From contig NC_090128.1 in assembly GCF_040581485.1 (NCBI RefSeq), positions 20,142,931-20,206,930 on the forward strand: a DNA stretch of 64,000 bases, in the 5' to 3' direction. Below the pieces are notes generated by a model, which saw only the letters and a list, made by a program, of their open reading frames with translations, did no database searches and was not told where the DNA came from. Source of the DNA: Linepithema humile (lineage: Eukaryota > Arthropoda > Insecta > Hymenoptera > Formicidae). How positions within the stretch are numbered: the first letter of the stretch is position 1; each line of letters opens with the position of its first letter. This document shows, in pieces, positions 38,701-48,432 of the stretch. A program made the position numbers and the translations under genes.

Positions 38701-39407
38701 GAAAATTCATCACTCGAAGCTGGTAGTAACTGCATCATGCTATTTAAAATTATACATTTTAATTGATTGTAAAATATTTACAACTTAATACTACTCGCAT
38801 TCAATTTTTAAGTCCCACATTATAGCGTCACAATAAAACTTCAAGATTTAAATATTGGTTAATGAAAACTAGAACATAAATTACTATAAATTATATTACC
38901 TTTGATTTTGAGCACGTGGAAATATAGTCGGCACTGCATTTAGTTTCAACCGAACCTGCGAATAGCCAATGCTTTCTAAACAATCGCTTGTAAAATGCAG
39001 TACGCAGATACGGCTATATTTTGGCAAATTTCGTACACTTTCTTGCCTGTTCTGAGTGGCTATAGCCTCGATCCACTTCTCTTTCAGCGCTGGATTATTG
39101 GGAAACCTACAGTCGCAACACAAGTATATAAATTAAATATATATATATACATTACTTCCTCACAATAAAAACAACATTACGTTAAGTCAAACATTTCATC
39201 TACTCATTACAATATCTGGTGTTGAGATAAGAAAATACGTACAAATGAAAATAAAAACACTCGCAAACCAAAATTTTATGAAGTATTTTAAGTTAGAAAA
39301 ACATGAGCTGAAACATACTCAAAAAATCGCAAACGCGTGTCGTTTTCCTCGTGTTGGCGCTTGTACTTTGTTGTGCTACACTTTTCTATAAAACAATATC
39401 GTCCCAT
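35741..39407 (-). pseudogene. P-element transposase (THAP9-like) with in-frame stops
   Basis: Exon 1 (39407-39319) starts MGRYCFIEKC, and exon 2 (39106-38900) completes a C2CH THAP zinc finger (Cys-x4-Cys, later RICVLHF and NAVPTIF). Exon 3 starts near 38,739, then comes a coiled, Lys-rich part (about 38,390-38,065), then the transposase core from about 37,760 to 35,741. The core includes STIRAWYGSTNCSPGF, KQLYGCLMTDEMSIR, VIAMTFDGLASN, DAVHMLKLLRN and AGFVEMRVL, all typical of P/THAP9 proteins. Five stops lie in the reading frame: 38574-38576, 38532-38534, 38292-38294, 36989-36991 and 36545-36547. I saw no frameshift. The protein would bind the element ends through THAP and cut and join DNA, but this copy is not expected to work. 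The exact edges of the middle exons are uncertain. Confidence 0.88.
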
Positions 39408-39681
39408 ATTCTCTTTATCTCTAAAAAATTACACAAGAGAAGTCTCAACGTCTCAGCTCGCTCAATGTTTTGATCACGGCTTTGGATCACGACGTTATGA
39501 CAGGTTACGTCTGTGACGTCATGACACTTTAGTTCTTGGTATAGGGCCATGGTAACGCTATTGCACATGTTTATTACAACTTTTTCTTGCTACTAGCAGT
39601 CCAGGTTTCTATAGTCAAAGGTGTAAACTAAGCTATTATGTCTCATGAAGATGTGATACGCTCCCACCGTGAAAGATAATA

Positions 39682-40533
39682 ATATAGCACAAAAATTCAT
39701 AAATGATAAGATCAGGCCAAGTTCCAAAAAAGACACTCCAATATGTTTATATTTTAATAATAATCTGAATTTTTAATATATTACCAACATGAAAAGTAAC
39801 TGATATATTGTTCAAGGTGCAAATTCAAAATAAACATACATAAAATATACATAAAATGTATAAATAAAACTGATCATAATTTGATTCTAGAAAGTAAGTG
39901 ATATATTATTCTTAGTGCACATACAAAATTTTTTAAAATTTAATTAAAATAACAAAATATTTATTAAAAAATACAAAAACACTTGGCGCTGCCACACCGA
40001 ACAACATGTTAACTTACATAATGTCAATTAATTACATGATGTCAGTTAATCATGCTATTATTACATTATTACTCATTTTCGTTGTTTCATAATACTATAG
40101 GTGTAAAGATGTAAAGGGGTGGAGGGGTGGTGGAGCCTCTTGACGGGGGGGGGGAGGGGAGGAAAGGGGGAAATGGCGTAAAGGGGTTGCGCTAGGGGGA
40201 GGGGGGATGGTGAAGCCCGTTGGCAGCGCCAAGTGTTTTTGTATTTTTTAATAAATATTTTGTTATTTTAATTAAATTTTAAAAAATTTTGTATGTGCAC
40301 TAAGAATAATATATCACTTACTTTCTAGAATCAAATTATGATCAGTTTTATTTATACATTTTATGTATATTTTATGTATGTTTATTTTGAATTTGCACCT
40401 TGAACAATATATCAGTTACTTTTCATGTTGGTAATATATTAAAAATTCAGATTATTATTAAAATATAAACATATTGGAGTGTCTTTTTTGGAACTTGGCC
40501 TGATCTTATCATTTATGAATTTTTGTGCTATAT
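39682..40533. repeat. 313-bp inverted repeat with 226-bp loop
   Basis: 39682-39994 and 40221-40533 are inverted copies and appear identical by eye over their whole length. They start ATATAGCAC and end GGCGCTGCCA at the loop. The loop holds an AT-rich half and a G-rich half. It could be a fold-back element or an end of the adjacent Helitron; neither a target duplication nor coding capacity is seen. Confidence 0.93.
40115..40216. repeat. G-rich tract in the palindrome loop
   Basis: The tract has repeated runs of three or more G on the + strand (GGGGTGG, a run of about ten G at 40,145, GGGGAGG, AGGGGG, GGGGGGATGG). It is a candidate G-quadruplex-forming stretch of about 100 bases at the tip of a potential hairpin. 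Confidence 0.75.
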
Positions 40534-40584
40534 CACCTACTTTTTTACATTTTGTGCACAGAATTCTATCCCAGATTTTTCTAA

Positions 40585-40790
40585 TTGACCGCCTAGGGCA
40601 AGCCTGAATTCAACGCTATTGCAGCCGTAAACGCTATAATTGCGAAAATAATTTTTGTTTGGGGCCCAAAAATAATTTTTTTAATTTGGCACCTAGGACA
40701 AGTCTAAACTCAGCGCTATGGCAGCCGATGTTTTAGTTCAGCGCCTACGGCAGCTTTTATGAAGCGCCAGAGCAGCCGATTAATTGTTAT
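40585..40790. repeat. Array of GCGC...GCAGCC motifs, 3' side of the Helitron ORF
   Basis: About six or seven degenerate copies of a 15-17 bp motif (consensus GCGCYTANGGCAGCC) occur here, for example CAGCGCTATGGCAGCCG, CAGCGCCTACGGCAGC and AGCGCCAGAGCAGCCG, roughly 27 bp apart. The same motif recurs on the other side of the frame at 48,182-48,410. Confidence 0.85.
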
Positions 40791-40887
40791 AATTTTCCGG
40801 ATCTAAAAAATTCACGTAAATTTACTACAAAGAAATTCCGACACTTACATTCGAGGAAAGTGTCATTAAATGCAGTTATTTCCAAAA

Positions 40888-43800
40888 TCACTTAATCTGC
40901 TCCAAGAACAATATGTACGCCCCTTGTGCTCCTTTGGGCCAGTTTTTCTTAATGACTTTCATGTCATTAGAGCAATACCATTCTGATTTTTTTTCTGCTC
41001 TCAACATACACGTGTAGTGACCACGATTCATTTCTTCGCCTTCGTGAAATATAGCGCTTATTACCTTGTACTTTTTTTTATCTATCGTGATATTATTCGT
41101 CGGTACGGCGTTAATCCGATTGTTGATAATTTTTTTGCAAACACCGTTCACAAAAGTGTATAAATTGAGCTGTATCACTAAGATGGATAAAGTCGATTCG
41201 ATTACGGTTTTCTTTTTCAGAACGGAACCTTTACATGCGTTACAACTGCCGTCTATCGTTTCCCATTTGGAAAATTCCGAATCAATCAAAGTTTGTAGCG
41301 TGACACCTCTTTTCCTTTTTAATGTCGATTGTATAGGTAATATTAGCAAACAACTTTTTTCCAACGTAGTTACCGTGTAATTACATTTGGCATTTGAGCA
41401 ACATGTTACGTGCTTCAATTCGTGTTCCAATATATCATTGATTTCAGAATACGTCGACATTAGAGCCATGAAAAATTGCGAAGCATCTTGTTGTATTCGT
41501 TCTTCGAAGCATTCTCCGACAGATCTTCTAACCGCTTGAACGTTGCAATATTTACGCTCAGTATACGCGCATATAGCATCAGTCAATGCGTTCGATGCTT
41601 TATATTTTAGTATTTGTTGCCTGATACGCACGCAATGAAATACACACTGCAATATTACATTAGCGTAACACGAAACATTATCGTCATTAAGAAGGCCGTA
41701 TATTTTCCACGTAATTACACTTTTTGATTCCTCGCAACCATGATTCTGTACATTATCAATGATACTAGGTATGGTCCATCGACGATCGTAAACTTTTATA
41801 GCCTTTTTCTTGGATAAATCGATTTGTGGCAGCTGAGATTTGAACAAAGATCTTAGTCGATTATATTCCGAAATGGCTCCTGAGTGTGCTTGAACTGATG
41901 CCGGATTGAAGTTTATCAAATGTAGGCCTTCCAATGTACTCACTCGAGACAAACCTACATAGGCTTGACCATCACTGAATACAGTCGTTCCCAGATCCAT
42001 CATTGCATTTTTACACGTAACGCCTTGACTTTTGTGTATAGTTATTCCATAACTGAGGGACAATGGAAATTGTTTGCGATGTACCACTATTTTGTGAAAT
42101 ATCTCGAATTTAATGTCTACTCTCGTTATTGCGAATTCTTTGTTATCCGAAGTAACTAATGTGACGGAATAAATATTTCCATCAGCAGCACGATTAACCG
42201 CAACTACATTGCCTATTGTTCCGTTGACAAGTCCCAGAGTTACGTCAATGTTTCGTCGAATCATCACTTTAGCACCAATTTTAATCATTATTACTCTTTC
42301 AATGCCTGCCGTTTCTGAAACTTTGTCATCTTTATCTTCCAAGGTTTTTTGCACTTTTTTTCTCATTGCTGGAGCACAGTCGACATCATCTTCTGCTATT
42401 AGTAGAATTTCCTCGCCGTCGATTTTATTAAGCATTGCCGTGTTCAAAACCTTGCACAAATAACACGTAGGTAATAAACATATTGTATCGGTCGGTAATT
42501 GATTCATATAAGTGTAAAGTTCATTCAATCTTTCGTCGCAACTATTTTCTTTGAAAATGATTTTTCTTGATTCAAGTACATTGATGTCAGAATCCGTTAT
42601 GAGACCTATTCGTATTCTAGAAAGTATATCGCGATATCTGTTGTCGCCTCTTTGTCGCATATTTATCAAGAGTTCGTCGTAATCAAACAATCTCCACAAG
42701 TCAAATCCACCCATGGTACCTAAATACTTCTGAACATCTGATCGAGACATTTTAACGAACGGAGGATGTCCTTTTACAGGAGGAAGCTGCAACAAGTCTC
42801 CAAACAAGAGAATGTGTTTTCTACCAAAGAAACCATCATTTGTATCTGTCGTATCAAAAATTTCACATAATCGTAGATTGATAAACATAAGTGTCACATT
42901 CGAAATCATGGATACTTCATCGATTATGAATAGTTCGACATTCTTCAATTTGTCTCTCAAAATTTTCAAGATTACGTCTGACAATTGCACGTACTTAGGC
43001 GTAGATTCATGAGTGACGGGTAGCTGAAACATTCTATGGATTGTCAGGCCATCGATATTGAATGCTGCAATACCCGTGGGAGCAGATATCGCAGTCGTTT
43101 TTTTCAAATTTATTTTGATCCAATGTTTGATCGTTTCAATAAGAAAACTTTTTCCTGTACCACCCTCACCGCTTACGTACAATCGTAGAATATGATTTTT
43201 ATTTTGTAAAACTTGGCATACCCTGTCGAAGACTCTTTTCTGATCTTTGTTCAATTGCGACATCATTTGCGATAAATTAATCGGGGCGTCAATCTTACCA
43301 AAATCTTCCAGATTTTTCATCGCGTCGTCAGCTTGTACTGGATTGCAATCCAGTTCATCGTCATCAGATTTGTCTCCGTCTGCTATTTTTAAATCATTTT
43401 CACGCTTCTCGATCAATTCAGTAACATCCTCAAAAGCTTTCTGTATTTCTTCGAGCCTTTCGTGATATTTCATTGCCTTCGTCAATCCAGTCTCTGAATT
43501 CTTAAAGGCATCCGTGTAAGTTTCGTACGCACCTTTGAGTTCACTCGAATCTCTCCATGGTTTGAACAGAAGAAGCAGCGAGTAAAAGTACTTTTCGGGT
43601 TCAGTTTTTACATTGAATCGGTAATGGTTTATTAAACTACCCTTTTTTCGTTTCTTTACAAATAAACGCGATACCAGTTCGTAATATTCGACCTCGTCAC
43701 TTTTTGGCATCTGTTTTACAATGTCCCAGAATCTAGTAAAATCGTACAAATTCAATGATTCTAGTTCTTTAGGTCTGTTTGGATAATGATCATCGATGAG

Positions 43801-46800
43801 CGACGGACAATAGATATTCGTAGAATTTTTATCGAGAGCTGTAATTTCATTGAATGTTTTAACTTTTCTGTTTCTCACTTCATTGACGTCGATCCATTTG
43901 ATAATGGTATCACAATCCGTACCATACAAGGGATGCCCTAATAGTGTATCCGCAGCTTCTAAAGCACCGCATTCTCTGTTATTCAAACGACGCATCGCAA
44001 AATTCCACAATTTCGATGCCAAAGGCTTATTGGAATCTATCATTTCAAAGTCTATGTTACATTTTTCCGACTTTGTCGTGTATTTTGTTAAATACGAGTT
44101 TAAAAACTCTGATTTTTCTCCAACAAATTGTATGTCCATATTTCCCTCCCAAGCCAATTTGATAGCCGGATTATAATCATTAATAAACCTCTCCGACTTC
44201 TTGCGAGGAAGATCGTACAACCTGCTTCTACTGCGTAAATTTTTTCTACCCACTATTGAAGTGACAACGTCTCTTAAAACGAAATTTGTCGTAACTGATC
44301 GCGGAAAATCAAACCGACACTTTCTGTAAATATTTGTTTCGGTTTTCTTTGTACGCATGCAATACGAGTTATGTTTATGATTCTGATCACTTGTAACCGT
44401 TTCGTACAATGTTGGCGAAACGTTTTTATCTGGAATTTCGCACGTCACGTATTTTTGAATAAACGAAACAACTTCTTCATCCGGCGATTTTCCTAGCACA
44501 GGAGCATCTCTTATCCAAATCAAGCAATGCATGTGCTGGATACCTCTAGTTTGATATTCTAATCGCCAGAAGTAGTGGATTACTTCCCCTATTGGGTTAT
44601 CAACTGAACGAATAAAATCAATCATGGCTTTGAATTTTATGCACATGAATCTAGACGTGCTAACAGGGTCATATGCGATTAGTTCGTTAATGCTTAACTT
44701 CTCTTTATCGGGATTCATGTCTCGTAAATATTCACCCAAATCGGACCATTTCCATTCACTAGGACTCAAAGTCAAAAACCACGTTGCTGGGCCGTAATGC
44801 AGAGTCATGCATTTCACATTATTGGATGGTTGTCGCCAAAATTGATCCGTATTTCTCAGTTTTCCGAAAATACTCATTAAATTCGATTCCAATTGTTCGT
44901 CTTTCAATTCGTTCAAGTATCTATCAGCAGTATATCTCTCTCGTGCGTTAGCAACCATCATCGTATAATATATACCGTTTTTCAATTGTCGGTTGTTAGT
45001 ATCATGAAGAAGGAAAAACAAGTACTGCGGATTCAATCTGAATCTATTGTGTTTCGACATCAATCGCGTTCTGATGAATAAATATTCCGGTAATGCAAAA
45101 TTTCTATCTTCTCGTTGTCCATTGATACCCTCTGGATATAAATCGGGGAAACACATGACATCCAGATATTTATAACGATTATCCATTGGAACATCTTCGA
45201 TTTTTAACATTTGATAAAGTTTGAGTGCAGATTCGTTATCAATCCTTTTTACGCGCATTGGGTATATCGTATACTGATCATTAATACCCGAGTCTTTGGT
45301 AATTTGTGTCAGGAAAGCCTTACGTTTCAAAACGATTTGGTCATTATCTTTAATCTGCTGTACGGTGTCCTCAACCACCTCATCTATTTCGTCATTATTG
45401 CTCTCCTCGCCCCCATCATCGACGATCTGATATTCTGTTTCTTGCAACTTCTCATTTAATAAATCATCAGATGACGCTGGAAGACGAATTTCCGAATAGT
45501 GCGGATTATTTTCTTTTAACCATTGCAAAGCCTTAAACACTTTATTAATATCCACCAAATTTTCCCAAACAACTTTTGATTTTTTAGGCATACCTCGAAC
45601 GAGAATGTGCAACTCGTGTTTCAAATTTATAGGATTTTCCGGAGGACATATCTTATCCAATGTTTCTTGTAAAGGAAGTGGCAAATGAAATGTTCTACCT
45701 TTTACTTTACGGATCATTTGTCTGTGCGGCAAATGTTTGTTCGAAACAGCGCCCATTGTTTGCACTACTTGGAAGCTGCTCATTCTCTTGATTAACATTT
45801 TTTCGTAATCATTGAAATCCGACAAAACATCCGGTAATGGTTTTACGGCAAGATTATTCAAAACGCAAGTAGAAGGCAACATGCCTTTCCGAAATTTGCC
45901 CAAACAAAACTTACAAATTAATCCAGTATCGCTATTGTGTTCTGTTACGTAAGTCATCAAGTTTTTCCAAAAAGGTCCCTCTACTGGTTTTTTCAGCTTT
46001 TTTAGCTCAGAAACGTCACTATTCACACATAGTTTTTCGCAAGAGACACAAGGGAAACGTGGTGTATCCAACAATCTCTTTTTCATAACTGTAAACGCTT
46101 CGTAATTTTGCGACAAAATTTTTTCCTCGTCCAAACTAACGGTCAAATTGTTTTTGTAAAATCTTGCTTTAACCTTTGCATCATTGGAAATTTCCAGCAA
46201 TTTATCCATATTGACAAATCTCAAAGCTGAAAACAAATGATGAAATTTTTTATAATTGCCTATCAATTTGTAGACATTTATTCGAATATTTCTCACGAGA
46301 GGAAAATGAGGCGATAAAGTGCTTATCGTTGCAATGTATGATTCGCAAATATTTGGATTCGCATAACAGTCCGGAGGATGTCCCAATCTGCTACTCATAT
46401 GTGAAACAGAACAATTTTTGAGCCGCGCCATGAATTTAGCATTCATTATCTTCTTTATAGTAGCTCCTTCAAACTCTTCCAACAATTTCACATACTTTTC
46501 CAAGGAAATATCACTTATGCGGCATCGTTTCTCGTCACAGTGCCATATTTTTGACTTTTTATCATTGTTATCCATTAACGGTAAAACATTTATCACTCCA
46601 TGAGAAGAGGACTGTCCTATTATAAGTGGTTGCTCAAACTTTTTCCTTTGCTCGTAAGCAGTTTCAAAAAAGTATGCTTCGGAAGACGAAGTATGTTTGG
46701 ATGAGCCACAAAGAGCTCTAATTCGATCGCTTTTTGGATATTTCAAAGTCTTACATTCATTGAATCGCAATAGTGCGGTTTCAGCAGCATTTTTCAAATA

Positions 46801-48174
46801 CAAAAACACTTTTCTTGCTGCATTGACGTACGATTTTTTTGCTATCATGCACCACTTGAATATATATTCGGCTTCCAATCGAGCACATATCGCCGGTTTA
46901 TTAATTTTCCTCGATATCCGTCGAATATAGAACTCTGACCATTTTGGAAAGTTAAAACACTTTTGCCAAGATCGGACAGTACTGAATTTTTCTTTTACTC
47001 TCTCGATCGTCTTTGATCTTTGTACGATAGACTTGTTACCACGTTTTGCATAATACTTTTTGTTGTACAGTTTTTTTGAGTCAGAATGTTTGTGTTTAAA
47101 TTTTCTTCGGCGATCTCTTTCACGTGCAGCATTTTTAAAATAATTTTTTCTTTTGATTTGCCGATTGTACAGCAATTGGTGTGAGTAATTATGGCGTTTT
47201 TGAGCTCGTTTATTTTCTAAATCTTTTTGGTACTCGTCGCGTTTTCTTTTACATTGTTCCTCAGGATTTTTTTTGTACTGATTACGCACTCTCTGACGTT
47301 GTGTTTCGGGATCTTGTATGTACTGATCACACATTATCTGGCGTTTCGGTTTGGGGTTTTTTTTATATACCTCACACATTTTATAACATTTTATTTTAGG
47401 GTCCTGTTTATATTTATTGCGCTTTTGAGTGCATAAAAAATCAGCGTTTTTGGCATATTGTTGTTTGTGAGAAAAAGCATCTTTCTCGAGTCGTTTTGAA
47501 CGCTGTTCTTCAGTTTCCTTGCTACGTGCAAGCCTTTTTCTCAGTGCATCCGCCTCTCGTATTTTCAATGTCTCCAACGGTAATAACATTAATGGAGCAG
47601 TTGAATTACAGAGGTACGGAAAATGAGTGATTGTTTGTCCTGCAAACATTGCAGACAAATGAGGTCTTAGCAAAGATCGATCGTACGTCACAATACAAGG
47701 ATTTATGCCAAACAGAATCGATGTAGCAAACGCAATCGCCATAGGACCACAATTACAACCGTCGACTTGCGACTGGACTGTAGGAAAGACTATCGGATTG
47801 TTTTGAAAATCATGAAAAGGAAATAATCTCTCCACAAAAATTCGAATTTCTCCATTCAAATTTTGCTTATTAGCATTACGACTGCCTTCATGAGAATCAT
47901 ATATAATAACAGACTTTGCGTCGTAATGACAAGTAACCCAATGTCCGCCCGCGAAATTACTGTGCAGTATTTGCAAATGCTTCTTTTTTAGATTTTCGAG
48001 TGGAACAATCTGATCAGGAAATATCGTCAACCATACAGGTCGAGGTGCATATTCAGAATTTCTTTCGAGTAACGCATGGAAACTATCTATCATCGTTTCT
48101 GTCAACCATTCTTTGGAAATCAAAATGTCTTTTTCCTTATTGCCATAATAGAACTTGTGACACTGATGATGCAT
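40888..48174 (-). CDS. Helitron Rep/helicase with Ulp1-like and USP-like protease domains
   Basis: 2,428 aa in one frame with no stop or intron. Residues 1-190 are a C48/Ulp1-type protease: GGHW (His78), IIYDSHEG (Asp93), Gln136 and DGCNCGPM (Cys142), so the full triad plus oxyanion Gln is present. Residues 210-400 are Lys/Arg-rich with imperfect repeats of the KNPE/QDPE type. Residues 705-770 hold CxxC zinc-finger-like pairs. The Rep nuclease has the HUH motif HMH (His1214, His1216) and tyrosines Y1361 and Y1365 (YLTKY). The PIF1-type helicase has GEGGTGKS (1669-1676), IIDEVSM (about 1750-1756), FGDLLQLPP (1791-1799), HKSQGVT and YVGLSRV (2072-2078). The C-terminus (2155-2428) is a C19/USP-like deubiquitinase: NVSCYANVILQ with Cys2169, QQDASQF, CxxC pairs, GHYTCMLR with His2386 and WYCSNDMKV. 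Rep and helicase drive rolling-circle transposition; the protease roles are unknown, but both sets of catalytic residues look intact. The ATG was chosen as the first Met, directly inside the motif array. Confidence 0.95.
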   Translation of the reverse strand: MHHQCHKFYYGNKEKDILISKEWLTETMIDSFHALLERNSEYAPRPVWLTIFPDQIVPLENLKKKHLQILHSNFAGGHWVTCHYDAKSVIIYDSHEGSRNANKQNLNGEIRIFVERLFPFHDFQNNPIVFPTVQSQVDGCNCGPMAIAFATSILFGINPCIVTYDRSLLRPHLSAMFAGQTITHFPYLCNSTAPLMLLPLETLKIREADALRKRLARSKETEEQRSKRLEKDAFSHKQQYAKNADFLCTQKRNKYKQDPKIKCYKMCEVYKKNPKPKRQIMCDQYIQDPETQRQRVRNQYKKNPEEQCKRKRDEYQKDLENKRAQKRHNYSHQLLYNRQIKRKNYFKNAARERDRRRKFKHKHSDSKKLYNKKYYAKRGNKSIVQRSKTIERVKEKFSTVRSWQKCFNFPKWSEFYIRRISRKINKPAICARLEAEYIFKWCMIAKKSYVNAARKVFLYLKNAAETALLRFNECKTLKYPKSDRIRALCGSSKHTSSSEAYFFETAYEQRKKFEQPLIIGQSSSHGVINVLPLMDNNDKKSKIWHCDEKRCRISDISLEKYVKLLEEFEGATIKKIMNAKFMARLKNCSVSHMSSRLGHPPDCYANPNICESYIATISTLSPHFPLVRNIRINVYKLIGNYKKFHHLFSALRFVNMDKLLEISNDAKVKARFYKNNLTVSLDEEKILSQNYEAFTVMKKRLLDTPRFPCVSCEKLCVNSDVSELKKLKKPVEGPFWKNLMTYVTEHNSDTGLICKFCLGKFRKGMLPSTCVLNNLAVKPLPDVLSDFNDYEKMLIKRMSSFQVVQTMGAVSNKHLPHRQMIRKVKGRTFHLPLPLQETLDKICPPENPINLKHELHILVRGMPKKSKVVWENLVDINKVFKALQWLKENNPHYSEIRLPASSDDLLNEKLQETEYQIVDDGGEESNNDEIDEVVEDTVQQIKDNDQIVLKRKAFLTQITKDSGINDQYTIYPMRVKRIDNESALKLYQMLKIEDVPMDNRYKYLDVMCFPDLYPEGINGQREDRNFALPEYLFIRTRLMSKHNRFRLNPQYLFFLLHDTNNRQLKNGIYYTMMVANARERYTADRYLNELKDEQLESNLMSIFGKLRNTDQFWRQPSNNVKCMTLHYGPATWFLTLSPSEWKWSDLGEYLRDMNPDKEKLSINELIAYDPVSTSRFMCIKFKAMIDFIRSVDNPIGEVIHYFWRLEYQTRGIQHMHCLIWIRDAPVLGKSPDEEVVSFIQKYVTCEIPDKNVSPTLYETVTSDQNHKHNSYCMRTKKTETNIYRKCRFDFPRSVTTNFVLRDVVTSIVGRKNLRSRSRLYDLPRKKSERFINDYNPAIKLAWEGNMDIQFVGEKSEFLNSYLTKYTTKSEKCNIDFEMIDSNKPLASKLWNFAMRRLNNRECGALEAADTLLGHPLYGTDCDTIIKWIDVNEVRNRKVKTFNEITALDKNSTNIYCPSLIDDHYPNRPKELESLNLYDFTRFWDIVKQMPKSDEVEYYELVSRLFVKKRKKGSLINHYRFNVKTEPEKYFYSLLLLFKPWRDSSELKGAYETYTDAFKNSETGLTKAMKYHERLEEIQKAFEDVTELIEKRENDLKIADGDKSDDDELDCNPVQADDAMKNLEDFGKIDAPINLSQMMSQLNKDQKRVFDRVCQVLQNKNHILRLYVSGEGGTGKSFLIETIKHWIKINLKKTTAISAPTGIAAFNIDGLTIHRMFQLPVTHESTPKYVQLSDVILKILRDKLKNVELFIIDEVSMISNVTLMFINLRLCEIFDTTDTNDGFFGRKHILLFGDLLQLPPVKGHPPFVKMSRSDVQKYLGTMGGFDLWRLFDYDELLINMRQRGDNRYRDILSRIRIGLITDSDINVLESRKIIFKENSCDERLNELYTYMNQLPTDTICLLPTCYLCKVLNTAMLNKIDGEEILLIAEDDVDCAPAMRKKVQKTLEDKDDKVSETAGIERVIMIKIGAKVMIRRNIDVTLGLVNGTIGNVVAVNRAADGNIYSVTLVTSDNKEFAITRVDIKFEIFHKIVVHRKQFPLSLSYGITIHKSQGVTCKNAMMDLGTTVFSDGQAYVGLSRVSTLEGLHLINFNPASVQAHSGAISEYNRLRSLFKSQLPQIDLSKKKAIKVYDRRWTIPSIIDNVQNHGCEESKSVITWKIYGLLNDDNVSCYANVILQCVFHCVRIRQQILKYKASNALTDAICAYTERKYCNVQAVRRSVGECFEERIQQDASQFFMALMSTYSEINDILEHELKHVTCCSNAKCNYTVTTLEKSCLLILPIQSTLKRKRGVTLQTLIDSEFSKWETIDGSCNACKGSVLKKKTVIESTLSILVIQLNLYTFVNGVCKKIINNRINAVPTNNITIDKKKYKVISAIFHEGEEMNRGHYTCMLRAEKKSEWYCSNDMKVIKKNWPKGAQGAYILFLEQIK

Positions 48175-48181
48175 TTTGAGC

Positions 48182-48432
48182 TGGCGCTCGGGGCAGCCTT
48201 ATACAGATATATGGCGCTTAGGGCAGTCTTTTAGTCATGCAAGTGTCACAATCACCTTAAACGAATAATTAAAGTTACAGAATTCTATATCAGATTTTTT
48301 AATTTGGCGCCTAGGACAAGCCAGCCAGGGCCAAAACTCAGCGCTATTGCAGCCGATATTTTAATTCAGCGCTTACGGCAGCCGTTATACAGCGCCAGAG
48401 CAGCCGATTATTTTTTCTAATTTTTTTCTGGA
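48182..48432. repeat. Array of GCGC...GCAGCC motifs, 5' side of the Helitron ORF
   Basis: About six copies occur, for example GGCGCTCGGGGCAGCC, GGCGCTTAGGGCAGTC, CAGCGCTATTGCAGCCG and CAGCGCCAGAGCAGCCG. The first lies within about 15 bp of the start codon. The distal part (48,279-48,432) is a direct repeat of the block at 40,559-40,805. Confidence 0.85.

Larger units (their letters stand above)
35369..39620 (-). mobile_element. P element, 4,252 bp, degenerate, 8-bp target duplication
   Basis: The terminal inverted repeat is CTTTGACTATAGAAACC, continuing GGACTGCTAG. The 8-bp target duplication is GTGTAAAC, at 35361-35368 and 39621-39628. It contains a minus-strand THAP plus P-transposase gene with several stops. 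Eight-bp duplications, about 30-bp repeats and a THAP N-terminus are the family hallmarks. The left end is present twice in tandem (listed separately). Confidence 0.93.
35225..39634. mobile_element. Palindromic MITE split by a P element
   Basis: The left arm (35225 onward) reads GCTTAGTTTACACCGATTG and continues with GTACGCGTACC. The inverse of the left arm is at 35,309-35,368. The last bases (TAAGC) resume at 39,629 after the P element. Without the P element the MITE is about 150 bp. I could not identify its own target duplication. Confidence 0.8.

Noticed and set aside
40108..40216. CRISPR-like or prokaryotic regulatory repeats
   Set aside because: The introns, transposon types and gene families are eukaryotic; the tract is simply G-rich without regular spacers.
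41066..47436. Many plus-strand frames inside the Helitron
   Set aside because: All are antisense shadows of the 2,428-codon minus-strand frame.
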